From contig JAPYXD010000308.1 in the NCBI GenBank assembly GCA_030998225.1, positions 3,420,001-3,484,000 of the forward strand: 64,000 bases of DNA, read 5' to 3'. The position numbers were made by a program, and so were the translations under genes. Under the pieces are notes generated by a model that was not told the DNA's origin, made no database searches, and worked only from the letters and a program-made list of their open reading frames with translations. Shown piece after piece: positions 10,938 through 22,765 of the stretch (position 1 is its first letter; every line of letters begins with the position of its first letter). The stretch comes from Diplolepis rosae (lineage: Eukaryota; Arthropoda; Insecta; Hymenoptera; Diplolepididae).

Positions 10938-12490
10938 TCAAGAAGCGTAGTTACTTTCACATAAGTCTTGCTTGTCAAAAACAACTAAAATGCATATGAA
11001 TGTTGCAAATAAAACAAAATCTGTATTACAATGCAATAATTTGCAATACATACCTAGAATACATTGATGGATTTTATAATCTTTTAGTATGAGCTTGTTC
11101 GGCATTTTTCTGACGTTTGTGAATTTCGAGGCGAGGTTTTTCGAAAAGTATTTTTTTAAAATGTTCAAGACACTTTTGGAAATATTTAGGTCTTTATCCA
11201 TAAGGCAGTGAAGTGATGAAGTCTGCAAACAAAATTTATTGTATAAGCATCATAACATATATCTTTTTAAAAACTTTGTTTTCTAAGAATATAATAGTTT
11301 GCTTTAAAACCTATAAACCTAAAAACTTGTGGATTTGGCATAAGACTCAGTTTTTTAAACAAGGCAAGTAGCATTTCTAATCTATCTAATATTTCTTGTT
11401 GAGTGACGCTGACTCCCTTTGTTGCAGCCAAGATAAGTTGCGTATCTAAAGAAGCGAGTTAATATCAAGTTAATTGTTTTGTATAATAATTTTGAGAAAC
11501 TAATATTTTAGTTGTTTTTGAACATGAATCATTCTTTGTGACACTTAACCTGAACGAATACTTCCACTTTTAATTCTCAATGTGTCTTTATCTTTATGTC
11601 TTTTTGTGTGGGTGAGCTGAGATGAACCTATAAAAATTAATATTATAACCATATAAGCAAAGGCAGAAAAAAGAGGCAGTTAGAACAATTAGACGGTGTT
11701 TTTACCCTCATCTCCCTGTGCTTCTTCTTCTCTGGTGTGCTTTTTACCCGCTTTTCTCAGAGTGCTTGATTGATCACAATCAACTGCTAAAAATGATAAA
11801 TAAAACTTTAAAATAAAATAATTTGTTAGTTAAATAAGAACCTAAAAGGAAAATTGTAACTGAAATTGGACTGATTATTATTAGGCGAATGTTATTTCAA
11901 TCAGTGCCTGCCTTCTTACATTTTAATAAGTCGTTTGTTATTGTAGGCTGACGGATCAAAGGCAACTTCTTCGCTATCTGGTTCTTGAGATTGAATATCT
12001 ACATGACTTCTGGAATCCATTTTTTGTTTCGACGGTTTCATAATCCCCGAGGAAAATATAAATCTGTCATTACAACGAATTGATATATTTAAAAATTGTG
12101 CACATGTTTTATAAGTTTTGCAAACCAAATAAGCTTCTAGATCAAATTCACAAATTTTTAAAACTATTAAAGATCCGAATTTCAGTTCAATAACGTTTCC
12201 TTTTTAATTACTTTTTGCTTTAGATTTGATGTCCTTTTTACAGCCCTTTTTAGTTGCCTTTTTTTTAGTATTTGCTGAGTCGAGAAGCGATCTTAGTTCT
12301 TTTGCCTCCCACGAAGAGTCAGTGTCATTGGAAGATGACGATGATAGTTTGCTGTTTGGCACAGGGATTTTTGCAAATGCACCCTGCTTTGCTCTTTCTT
12401 TGTATTTATTTTTAAGATAACATGCTTTTTCTTCTGGATTGAAATCTGAATCAGACGTATACACAACAATGTCATTGTTTTGTAGTAGTA
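10938..12490 (-). CDS. 5'-truncated spliced gene with DUF4806-like C-terminus
   Basis: Five minus-strand blocks join in a single phase with plausible splice sites: 12490-12212, 11786-11706, 11445-11327, 11222-11054 and 10984-10938 (stop TGA). Phases between blocks are 1, 1, 0 and 1. The first block is Ser- and Lys-rich (SSSSSNDTDSS). The third is a heptad-like helix (TQQEILDRLEMLLALFKK). The fourth contains NILKKYFSKNLASKFTN, which resembles the core of DUF4806, a domain of unknown function expanded in Hymenoptera. The donor after 11327 (CAA|GTTTTT) is weak. The 5' part is missing: the first block stays open up to 12490, where the end of a mobile element begins, so the start codon is lost or lies outside the window. 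It could be a functional gene fragment or a recent pseudogene. I infer no biochemical role. Confidence 0.55.
11920..12063 (-). other. Possible cassette (poison) exon in the DUF4806-like gene
   Basis: A 144-nt block lies in the first intron between a good acceptor (TGACAG) and a good donor (GTAAGAAGG). One frame reads acidic, protein-like sequence, but not in the phase supplied by the upstream exon. In that phase a TGA occurs after nine codons. Skipping it joins the upstream and downstream exons perfectly. Confidence 0.35.
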
Positions 12491-12720
12491 CACTGAGAAA
12501 AAAAACATGACTCAGTAGCGTCCGGACAGGAGTGGTTCATGTCCGAAGACGAAAATTGAAAATAGACACCACTGGGTCCTCGCTAGACATGACCCACTCA
12601 TGTCCAGAGCGTACACACTAATGTCTTAGACATTAATAACGCGCACAGGACTCAGCCCTGTCTAGACAGTAGTCAGTCATGTCCAGCACAGGAACGACAA
12701 CACGCTAAACATTACTGTAT
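12491..12720. mobile_element. Partial non-autonomous element, CACTGAGAAAA end
   Basis: It starts CACTGAGAAAAAAAAC and has repeated CATGTCC/GGACATG motifs, with higher GC than its surroundings. Its start coincides with the break in the DUF4806-like gene. I could not find the opposite end, so the right boundary is only where composition changes. Confidence 0.45.
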
Positions 12721-13475
12721 ATTATGTCAATGCTTGAATGTGGAATGTTTCGTCGATTGTGTCTATTAATGATTAGCAGCAAAAATTTTCAAATATAAAG
12801 TAAAAAATTACACTAAATTTACCCGGTAAGAAGAGAAGAATTCAGAAAAATTCAGAATCTGAATTCCCATTAATACGCGAATTTTCCTCCATCTAAAGTT
12901 CCACGAACGAGTAGAAAAAAAAAGCAAAATCTATTCCTTTTAATCCACTTAGAAAAATGTAATGGAAGCGTATTGAGAGGAATTAAAAAGTGGAAAAATA
13001 CAAAGCAGAGACTAGAAGGGAATAGAATAATGTCACTTTGAAGACGCAACTGAGAATTAAACTAAGTGAATTTTTTAAAATCAATAAATATTGTATTAAA
13101 TTTATAAGTAAGTTTTAAATTATCTTTTAAAATATCTTAATTATAGAAAGGAAGTTTTTGAGTTTATTCTAATGCGGAGTGTAGTTAAAAGTATACTTAT
13201 ACATTGCGATTGGCAACTATAAATCTAAATTTTTTAATTTAAAAAAAACATAAAAATAATAAGTTAAATGTCTCCAGCAATAAAATGATTACTTGAAATT
13301 AATTAAGTACATTCATTGTTACTTGCATATTTTGTGAATTTAAATTATCAAAATAAAAAAGTGTTTATATCATTAAAAAAGGAAATTAGGCTTAACAAAA
13401 CACACTATATTTGCCAATCAGGAACGTTTTTTATTTTTTTAAATTGCACACTTTCTAAAGCAATGCGTATTGTTA
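12721..13475. other. Non-coding AT-rich region
   Basis: Only short featureless frames are present. Confidence 0.4.
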
Positions 13476-13645
13476 ATGATAAAGTTTCTGGCATAAGTAT
13501 GAAGTATTACTATAAAGTTCATAATATTAATATACTTTGTACTTTGCATATCACTTAAAGTATTATTTATGATAAAATATCTGGCATAAATATGAAGTAT
13601 AACTATGATGTTTATAATATTAATATACTTTGTACATCACATTAA
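13476..13645. repeat. Tandem duplication, 93-bp unit
   Basis: ATGATAAAGTTTCTGGCATA at 13476 recurs in diverged form at 13569. The two units align to the TAATATACTTTGTAC tail, with the second slightly shorter. Confidence 0.7.
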
Positions 13646-13871
13646 GGATATTCTCGTGGTCGACCCCTTGATTTCACTTTTAAACTAAAGAACAGTTCAT
13701 AAAAACAGGAAACAGGAAAAAAAGAAAGGAGAATCGTTCGTAAAGATCTAAAAAAATATCGATCCAACCGATTAATAAAATATACAAAAGATCGATTTTT
13801 AATCGATCAATCGAGTATAAAATATCGATCTCCGTAGAATCGAATCGAGATCGCCTGTCCCTAATACATAA

Positions 13872-14095
13872 ACTCGAGATTCCCTCCAACGATGGTTCCC
13901 TTATATGAGCGTGTCATCGTTCCCTACAACGGGCAGCTGATCGACCCCTCTACCCTTACTACTATCGGTTAAAGCGCGTTCGAATTTAAAACAGTAACGC
14001 GCATAAAAACAAGTAGGGTATGGAGGGGTTCCCTCTCGCGCTCGTTGCAGAAAACACTCCGAAGCTCGAGCTTCTAGTTGGAGGGAATCTCGAGT
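13872..14095. mobile_element. MITE with 19-bp inverted ends
   Basis: ACTCGAGATTCCCTCCAAC at the left is matched exactly by its reverse complement at the right. The interior is GC-richer than the flanks and non-coding. I see no obvious target duplication. Confidence 0.6.
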
Positions 14096-14335
14096 GTATA
14101 TAAATGTGCTACGTATCTGATGTCGTACTGGGATTTTGATGGGGACACCCACTGTGGGAGATGGGCATGCCCGGTATAAGCCCAAACTGAATGCTAACAT
14201 TCTTTCTTTTCACTAACTTTAATTTTTACAATTAGGAATCCGGAATAACTAAAAAAATTGCAACATTCTCGGGGGATTGCGTTCCGCCTATTGTATAATT
14301 AATATAGTACTTTAATTAATTTCATATTTCATAAC

Positions 14336-14407
14336 TGTGACGCCCAACGGGGCCCCAGTTGGCGCCCACTCCTTAACTGGGCTAAAGTGGGCACATTTCC
14401 ACACGGG
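14336..14407. repeat. Fragment of the CCCGTGTGGAAAT element family
   Basis: Read on the minus strand it starts CCCGTGTGGAAATGTGCCC. The same terminus occurs at 62782 (minus) and, with one change, at 60711 (plus). It abuts the degenerate LINE and probably truncated it. Confidence 0.5.
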
Positions 14408-14596
14408 TAGTTGTTATTGGGCCACGATTTATACATATTTTATACAACCGAAATGATCTTTGTCAAGTAAACTTTCTATTGTCTGTTCTATTCTTTTATG
14501 AATTATTGTAGTTAAGACTTCGAACGCATGTGGGTGATTCTCTGCGAGGACGCAGTTTTGGAAGCCCAAACTTTTTTAAACGAAAATTCCCTTTTT

Positions 14597-16108
14597 ACAT
14601 TCTCATCATGGATGAGAAGGTATTGGTTTTATGTGAAAAATGACTTTCGAAATTTTCATCAAATCTTTACGTTTTGAGACCCCCTGAGTCAGAAAAAATG
14701 GTTTTTACGAAAGTGTCTGTCTGTCTGTCTGTCTGTAGTAGGTCGTGTGCGGCATAACTCTCGATAGAATTATCAGATTGAATTGAGCTTTGGCACACTT
14801 TATCGGAGCCGAAAAAGTAAGGACAAGTTCGTTAACCAGCCACATCCAATCAAAATTGAGGGATTGAGCACTACTTTTGTGTTTTTGAAAATAATTTTTT
14901 GAAAAAATCAAAAATTTCAATACTGGTCTTTGATAGTGCTCATAAATCTCTACAAATTATCCTGATAACATTTTTTGATTAAATCAAAATTAGAAATGCT
15001 ACAGCATGTTCAAATTCGAAAAAAGTCAATATCAAAATTCCATTTTACAGTTAAATTATACGAGATACGAAAAAACGTTATAATACAATTTATTTTCTAC
15101 ATAAAGACCTACAAATTTGAATTGTAACATTTTTTCATAAGATGCATATTTTTATTTGTAATTTAAAAAAAAATATTGAAAATCCAAAATTCAATTTTTT
15201 AACTATAATATGTGAAATACGAAAAAACGTAAGAGCACTGATAGAAAGGAATGGCTGTTACAACGATATTTATGATTAATTTAACCTTACCTTATTGCTA
15301 GCATAGATACAGCAATATGAGATTTGTATTTTAACAATCCGATTATAACTGAATAAATATGAACGAATCAACCATATTATTGGTTGCTATGGAAAAATGG
15401 ATATTGTTCGACTTCACATATTATATTTATGATTCGACCAGTTTCACTTACAATATTTTGATTTCTGTATTTAACTTCCTGCATTGTTCAGAGAGACATA
15501 TTATTTTATAAATACAATTATAAATTCCCAACCTACAACCGAATGGCTAAAACTCCCGAACCATTTCTATCAGTGAGAACAAAGTTGTTCGTTTCAAAAA
15601 GACCTACATGTTTTGTCTCACACAGTTTATGAAAAAATATATATTTTTGGATTCAATTCCAAAAAATACGATTAAAATTCAAGAATTCCATTTTTTAGAC
15701 AAAATATATGAGATACATAAAAAACGTTTAGATCAAAAATTATTTGCCTGAATGAGGTCTACACATTCTTATTAAGAAATTTCTCGACAGGATGTATATT
15801 TTATGTTTTGATTTTTAATATTGAAAAAATTACTTTTTTTTTCACCAAAATATGTGAGATACGAAATAAGCGTTGTTCTACAAAATCGTTTCCTTAAATA
15901 AAGTCTATGATTGTTTTTCCTTTTTTAGATATTTGGAAGAAAATAAATTATTTTAATCATGTAATTTATTAAAAAGTTACTGAAATGTATACAGAAAATC
16001 GAGCGCGAAGCGCGAGTGTCTTGATGAGAATGTGTTCCTTAAGGCCGGTAGAGCCTTAAGTAAATTGAATTTCCTGTTTGACTTAAACTGAAAAAGAAAT
16101 TTAGTGAT
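14597..16108 (+). mobile_element. Helentron-associated non-autonomous element, copy 2
   Basis: It aligns with copy 1 from ACATTCTCATCATGGATGAG through the (GTCT)n tract (14715-14736) to the GAGCGCGAAGCGCGAG hairpin (~16003) and about 100 bases beyond. It then departs from copy 1, so the terminal hairpin cluster is missing. A 340-bp MITE is inserted inside it. It lies 65 bp within the left end of the host transposon. Confidence 0.75.
15236..15575. mobile_element. MITE with CACTGATAGAAA termini
   Basis: It starts CACTGATAGAAAGGAATGG and ends with the inverse TTTCTATCAGTG. Copy 1 of the surrounding Helentron-type element lacks it, which confirms the insertion. The flanking AGAG/AGAA may be a 4-bp duplication. 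Confidence 0.7.
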
Positions 16109-17228
16109 TTTTTAGAAACAAGTCGCGTTTTACAACGTACCATTTTTCCTAAAAAAAAAGTGTACATTGTGTAGATATTCAAAAGATAGGGATGGATACG
16201 AAAACAATTGTTGCGTGCGTCTTAAAAAGAAATTTGACAAATAAAATGAATTAGTGTGAAAGGCGTATAATGCTTGACAAGAATATTTATTCACGCAAAT
16301 AATAAAAAATATAATCATTCCTTTTTTTTCGTGCTGATATTGAAGTAGCGAAATATTTATTGTCCCAAAATATTCAAATTTGCACAAGTATTCCTCAAAC
16401 TAACGATTATGTAAAAAAATACCGATGCATTTTTGTGAATTACAACTTTTATGAATACTACAAAAATACGAAAAAAAATACTGGTAATCTATATGAAAGG
16501 TAATGTTTTCTGTAGAATCAATTTAAATACTATTAATGGTTGAAAATTTCAATACTATATGATCAAATCCTAAAAATCTATAAAGCGATCCATAGAAATA
16601 CTATGAATCTACCTAAATACCGAAAAATACTGCAAATTTGTAAAAGAAAACATACAGTAAAGAAATTTTACAAATAAACGAAATACTTTAAATTTGTGTA
16701 CTGATAATTGACTCAAATATCTATAAAAATATTCAAACTTCTCAGAACATCGATTTGTAGAGCATCGAATTTTATAACGCTGAATATAAATCTATAATAA
16801 TATTATATAATCTTTCAACTTGAAAAAATACGAAAACAATTATGAAAAATACTAAAAGTATAAGGAAAAGAAAACCTAAACTTCAGTGACTTGAGAATCA
16901 CAAAAATCGTACGCCGTTACATTAAATATAAACATGAAAAATTTACAACTCTGGACTCCAAAGGTTGTATGACTTTAAAAATAAAAAAATTGAAAAATCC
17001 TACTCTAGTTACCAGATCGTCAAAGAATAAAAATTACAAAATACCGAAGGAAATATATTTTTTTCGAAAAACCCCTCCCAAAATTTTTTTTTACCTACGC
17101 CCCTGATTCCTATTATTTTGTGTAGAAGCACACAATATTTTTATAATATTAACCACAATACATTGTTAAAATCAGTTGTGCACAACTAATTCAAATTCCA
17201 TAAGGTTTTCCTCCAAAGTAAAAAAACT

Positions 17229-17784
17229 GCCACGGTTGTGACGTTTTGACAGTTATTTGGTCATTACGGAGAAGCGGTTTGAGTTAGGAAATTTTCCGAA
17301 ATATTTTAAGGTTCTGCTAGAAAATGTCAATAAAAAATAGTTAATTGCACGATAAATTATTTGATACTCAGAAGATACAAGTGCCACGGTTGTGACATAC
17401 ATCTTTTATACGTACCGTTTTTTTATATTTCTCGGGTGATAAAATACACACAAATTTTTTTTAGACTGACATATCACTGTCAAAAAGTACAGAGATCACT
17501 GCTGATTCGAATTGACAAATGCAAGGCGCATAACAAAGCACGATAAAAAAGAACCAAAATAATAATTCAAAGCATGTAATTTTTATCAAAACTGATGGAC
17601 ACTTTTTAAAGTTAAGTTAGGTAATTTGAAAAACGTGCAAAAATTACAAAAACTTCAAATATTGCAGGTACAATTACTTATTTCTGACACGTATAGCTCA
17701 TTTACTATTTCGCGAAAGATTCAAGTCGTGATTAAATAAAATTTTCAGGAAATCAGGGTTGAGGACATGCCACGGTTGTGACGT
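17229..17784 (+). repeat. Three direct copies of GCCACGGTTGTGAC
   Basis: The motif occurs at 17229, 17383 and 17769, near the right end of the 3.43-kb transposon. Spaced subterminal motifs of this kind are often transposase-binding sites; that role is inferred. Confidence 0.55.
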
Positions 17785-18286
17785 TTGGAGTGCATTATGT
17801 GCTTCAGAAAAATGAAAATGCATATCTGAACAAATAATTCAACGGGGTTAGTAAAATAAAAGTTCTTTGAACGTGTTCATGTACTCAATCATTAGAAAAA
17901 TGCTAAGCTAAGCGTACAATCCTCAAAAGACACAAAACTGCATCCTCGCAGAGAATCACCCATGTATTGTCAGGCTGGTAGTAAGGTAGTTCTCGCATTT
18001 GTCTGCTTCTACTCTTTTTGGTATAATTATAGTTTTTTCAACTTTGTAATCGTTAGGCAATTCACCCCTTTCGTACATTTTGCAAAATAATTGAAATGCC
18101 ATTTCCTTTTCTGCTTTTGATCAGTTTTGTAGTAGTTCTGCTGATATGAGATCTACTCCTTATGCTTTATTTGCTTTTAGACCCTACAATGCCTTTATAA
18201 ATTCCTCCTTCAAAATCGATTCCCCTCTATCATCATCTTGCACCTTGCTTTGGTTTTTGATGAGGACGACTGCAAAGTCGCTCTTA

Positions 18287-19240
18287 CGAGGACTCTTCAA
18301 TACGTCCGTGACTTCACGAAAGATGGTGCTGTTATCATAAGTAAGTTACTACTCTAAGAGAATACCATCTGATATCACTGCGTATACAAAGTTTCAAGTC
18401 AGTGCGTTGGTTAGAAAATTTGTTACCGCCGGTTAAAATTAGCTTTTTATTGTTAAAACAAAACCATGGAAAAAAGCGAGTTTCGCGAGCTCATTAAACA
18501 TTATTTTCTATGAGAAAATTTAATCAAAGAATCTGAATAATAGCTCGCAAAATATTATAAGGAATCTGCTTCATAGCATGGCATGGTTCATAAGTAGTTC
18601 ACTGAATTTCGTTGCGGCCGTGTTAGCACAAGTGATGCCGAAAATCAGTCGAAAATGTTGACTGGCCTCGCGAATCTTCGCCGAAGAAAGCGAAGACGGT
18701 TCCATCAGCCGGTAAGGTCATGGTCACAATTTTCTGGGACTCACATGGTATAATATTAATCGATTATCTACAGAAGGGAAAAACTATTAGAGGAAAGTAT
18801 TATGCCTCATTATTAGATCAATTTGATGCCATACTGAAGGGAAATTATCTCCATCTAGCGAAAAAAAGTGCTTTTTCACCACGGCAATGCACCAGCTCAC
18901 ACGAGTGCCATTGCAACGGCCAAATTGTTTGATTTACGCTACAAAATACTTTCTGATTCACCTTATTCCCCAGATTTGACTCCTCCCGATTATTTTTTCT
19001 TTCCTAACATGATAACTTGGCTTGGAGGTAAAAGATTTTCATCGAACGAAGAGATCATTGCTGCGACAAATAAGTATTTTGAAGGGTTTGATAAAAATTA
19101 CTTTTTCGAGCGCATAAAAAAGCTTAAGTACCGCTATAATAAATGAATACAGTCAAAAGGAGACTATGTTGAAAAATAAATTGGAAATTTCGTTATAAAA
19201 AGTGTTCTTCATTTCAAAGTCACGGACTTATTGAACAGCC
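18287..19240 (+). pseudogene. mariner copy, internally deleted, catalytic residue changed
   Basis: It starts CGAGGACTCTTCAATACG after TA (18285-18286) and ends AAGTCACGGACTTATTGAAC, an imperfect terminal inverted repeat. The transposase starts as MEKSEFRELIKHYF near 18466, an HTH start also seen in the copy at 50560. About 330 bp covering the end of the HTH and the first catalytic Asp are missing at about 18640. The second catalytic Asp is replaced (HHGNAPAHTS; GGC at 18883-18885). The third is kept (PPDYFFF) with 34 residues between, as in mariner D,D34D. A frameshift lies near 18860. The terminal 3 bp and TA at the right are lost at the junction with the Gypsy LTR. Confidence 0.8.
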
Positions 19241-20215
19241 CAAGATTACGTCCCTGAATTAGTCGTTGGATTTATAGGAATGCATCGAATTTCAGCCAAT
19301 AAAATTTGAAAACAAAGCACAGCTGTAACCTGTGGATACATAACATTAGTCGTCAAGGAAATAAATAAAGTTGGAAATTCTTAACCTTTTCGTCAGCAGC
19401 TTCTGAAGTTTATAATTGATTGTTTAGTACTACTTATACTTCACAATTTTCTCGATTGGACTCTCTTGATTAATGTTAATTAATAACTAATAGGTGATAT
19501 AAAATCCTAAAAATGAATGTTTAAAGAATATCAAATTTTTATATTATAGATCCTTTTTCGCCTCATTAATTTACAATCCTGTAAATCATAAATTTCATAT
19601 AGAACCAATCTTCCAAGTTTATGAATCAAATTTAATTGTCCAAGTCTTGAATATCGGACGGAAAGGTCCTAACTATTTAAGTTAGTTCTTCCCTTTCTTC
19701 CCTTAAATTATTTGTCTCATTTAATAAATTTATATCATATAAAATTTCCCTCTAGATCCTTTTAATTATTATTCATGTAATAAAACAATGTAACCTCGTT
19801 CAATTATCAAAAATTGTACTTAGAATTCAACGTATTAATGTTATTTGAAATAAATATTGAACATTGAACTGTTAATTTAGTTTAATCTTTAGTAATTAGT
19901 ATTCTATTGATTATCTCTTCCCTTGGCAATGAACCACCCCCTCTGCTATTATCCAGAAAGGGACTGACTAGACAATTCAGTTTTCCAGAATGTTATAATC
20001 CGTCAATTAATAGAGATTTGATTAATTGTTTAATTTTGGGACTTTGTTGTATTTTATCTGGTTTTGTTAATTGACTAGGGTAAGTGTGGCGCCCAAACCT
20101 TCGTTTTGCTGATTCAATAAATACGGGTAATAACTTTCTGAAGGTAACCTATATTCATCTGGCAGTGTTGCCCTATGTGATTTTGAATAATTATTTAATA
20201 AAAATCACGGTTACA
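19241..20215 (+). repeat. Gypsy 5' LTR
   Basis: It is nearly identical to the 3' LTR over most of its length and ends ...CACGGTTACA. It lacks a 284-bp segment present in the 3' LTR (32319-32602) but has about 35 bp near 20115-20150 that the 3' LTR lacks. The left boundary is where similarity begins and may be a truncation. Confidence 0.8.
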
Positions 20216-20218
20216 ATT

Positions 20219-20236
20219 TGGCGCCCAACGTGGGGC
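20219..20236 (+). promoter_or_regulatory. Primer-binding site, tRNA-Lys(CUU) type
   Basis: TGGCGCCCAACGTGGGGC, three bases after the LTR, is an exact complement of the 3' end of the widely conserved tRNA-Lys(CUU). It would prime minus-strand DNA synthesis, as in the Osvaldo/Ulysses group of Gypsy elements. Confidence 0.75.
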
Positions 20237-20752
20237 CTGCCAAAATATTAATTTAGTCACTAAAGGAAGAGATTTTCATTGACACTTGATTGTGTAGTCT
20301 GTATTTTGAGGTTACGATTTTGATAATTCAGTAATTTGAGACTATTGATATAAAATTTGTTTAATAATTGAATTTTGAGAGCATAAATATTATAGTTAAA
20401 TTCCAAATATTTACTTGACAGTTCGAATATTCAACTTTAATTATATCTCAAAACATAAATACCCTTAAAGAGCAAAATAAATATTATTATTTACCACGGA
20501 AATCAAGACACTGTTATATAGATCAAGAAGAGAATAAAGATCCTTGGATTATCCTGAAGAATCTTCTCTGTTGACTTCAACAACCTTAATTCTTTATAGC
20601 CCTATTGAAATTGCTACCGATATATCAATACTTTTAAATCAATTTAACGGTTAAATAAGCAATGTGAATATAGAGATTTGAATTTTGGAAACTCTAATTT
20701 TTTTATATAGGTCCGATTCAAATTCTGTTGATTAATTTTTTTTACATTTAAA

Positions 20753-22765
20753 ATGGCTGAAGCTAATGATCCTCACGCTTGGAATTACTCTTTGAATAAT
20801 GATCAATTATATCAAAAATTATATAATCGTGAATTACCAGTAGTAAGGGGTATTTGTGCTAAGCGTAATAGACTATTAAAAGCTTTGAGAAGTAAAAATC
20901 AAAACCCTATTATAGATGCAAATAAAGATCTTCCAGATATTTTGGAAGAGGAAAATGAAATAAATTATTCTGATATCAACGAAATTGATGACCCTTTTAG
21001 AAGTAATCACACTTTAAATGAAATTATGGAACCAGAAAATTCAATACAAAATAACAACTTAGCTCAAAACGATAACTTATCAACTAGAACTAATAACCAT
21101 ACAATTGATTTGGATAATCTAGTCAATCAGACTTCTAGTTTGAATTTAAACTCTTTACATGGTGCGATTCCTCGTAGATTGGTTACTGACACTCATAAAG
21201 ATTTAGCTTCGCATGAACAAAACTCAGCTATAATAAACAATTCCCCTATTCATTACGATAAAAAGTTAACTAGGAATTTGATTTATCGAGAAAATGTTCT
21301 CAAATATCAGTCTAAGTTCATTTTTCCTCGAAGTTCAGATGTTTCCCAACCTATTTTCGAAAAACAAAATTTAAACAATAAAAATTGTTCTCGTGCCCCA
21401 TCTGTGAATATTACTCAACCTCAAGCTGTTGACACCGCTACCTATAATCCTTTTCTTAAAATTGAAGATAATTCCCGTAATAAAAATACAGATTACACTT
21501 CTTTTAATCCTGACAATTTTGATGATAACTTACCAAACTATAATCAAAGATTTGATTTTTCGCAATTACCAAACGAAGAATATATTGCCTTAAGACCTCG
21601 AGGACATGAATTTTCTCAAAGACCTAATTTCGAAAAGTAACGTTCTTTTCGCGAATTTAATCCTAACTCAGCAAATATAGACCCAAGATCTTGTCAGTTC
21701 CCTTCAAGACAAAACTATTCTTTTGATCATAATGATGATTATTTTTCACCTCCCAATTATAGAAGAAATTCTTTACCAAATTCATCTCAAGCTTTTGAGA
21801 TCATGCGAAAATGGGGCTTAAAGTTTTCTGGATCAAGGTCAGAAGATCCGGAGGCTTTCATTGTTAGAATCAATGAAGGTCGCTCGATAATACATGTCCC
21901 TGATTATGTAATATTACAGGTTTTACCATTCTTTTTTCTGGAATAGCTTTACAGTGGTTTCGTGGAATGCGTTACCAATGGCAAAATTGTACAGATTTTG
22001 TGCAATCTTTTAGATCACGATTTGGTTATCCAGAATTTCAATTGGAACTAAGACAAGAGATTCATCATCGAACTCAGGGTGAACGCGAACGTGTCGCTGA
22101 CTTTATTACATGTATGATTTTCTTATTTGATCGTGTAGTACCTCGTTTATCTGAAGAAGAAGAAATTAATTTTGTTCACAGAAATCTATTACCTAGATTT
22201 CAGTTAATAATTCCAAGACAAAATATTTTCAGTTTAACTCAATTTGAGAAGATTGCAGTTTCTGTAGAAATAAAGTCTTTTATTAAGTAAAACTTATCGA
22301 CCCCCTCCCTCTCTTGAAAGATCCTTGTTGCCAGATTTGGCCTATAGAGAACCCTTTCGTTTTAAAACTAGAAATAACAAGGAATTAATATCGTTTCTAA
22401 ACGAGCAAAAAGTTTCTAAAGAACCCGGTGAATTAATTGAAACCTTACTTGCTTTAGAAGAATTCAAGTCAATTCCTCAGAATTCCCAGATTTACGCTAA
22501 AAATGTAAAACCTAAGATAAATTCAAAAATGTTTAATAATAAACATGCTGAACCTAGAAATTCCTCAACTAATCCTTTTATACCCAATTTTATAGAATCT
22601 GGCTCAAATATTCGTACTAACGTTCTCAAGAAGATTTCATGTTGGAATTGTAATAAGGAAGGTCATAGATTCGATAGTTGTTCAGAACCCAAAACTATTT
22701 TTTGTTTTAAATGTGGCAAGAAAGATGTCATTCGTCCTACTTGTCCCAAATGTTCGGAAAACTAA
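20753..22765 (+). pseudogene. Gypsy gag remnant
   Basis: An ATG at 20753 opens a 295-codon Asn/Ser-rich frame to a TAA at 21640; homologous-looking sequence continues past it. The capsid-like part (WFRGMRYQW; RFGYPEFQLELRQE) follows after a frame change near 21910-21960. It meets another stop at 22288-22290 and resumes at 22325. It ends in one good CCHC knuckle (CWNCNKEGHRFDSC) and one altered knuckle (CFKCGKKDVIRPTC) in which the His is missing. Gag would form the particle and bind RNA. At least two stops and one frameshift inactivate it. Confidence 0.8.

Larger units (their letters stand above)
14532..17961. mobile_element. 3.43-kb inverted-repeat DNA transposon, 4-bp ATGT duplication
   Basis: The 29-bp terminal repeats start GGGTGATTCTCTGCGAGGA at 14532 and are mirrored at 17933-17961 with one or two mismatches. 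ATGT flanks both ends (14528-14531, 17962-17965). The insertion site is proved by the LINE reading frame, which is restored when the element and one ATGT are removed. No transposase is recognisable. A 4-bp duplication fits Chapaev- or Sola-like elements among others, but I cannot assign a superfamily. It contains a nested Helentron-type copy at 14597. Confidence 0.75.
14408..18284 (-). pseudogene. LINE reverse transcriptase fragment, split by an insertion
   Basis: The coding parts are 18284-17962 and 14531-14408 on the minus strand. The first reads ...AFQLFCKMYERGELPNDYK, then the IIIPKR and KCENY blocks; the second reads FEVLTTIIHKRIEQ and LLDKDHFG. These correspond to the RT block between the P-K motif and the Q-G-F motif of jockey/CR1-type LINEs. 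Removing the insertion at 14532-17961 with one ATGT copy keeps the frame open across the join, so they were one gene. Three in-frame stops upstream and the loss of both ends make it non-functional. The 5' side is cut by a mariner at 18287. Confidence 0.75.

Noticed and set aside
14336..14375. Second primer-binding site (GACGCCCAACGGGG, TTGGCGCCCA)
   Set aside because: It is not next to an LTR, does not match a tRNA 3' end well, and belongs to the CCCGTGTGGAAAT element.
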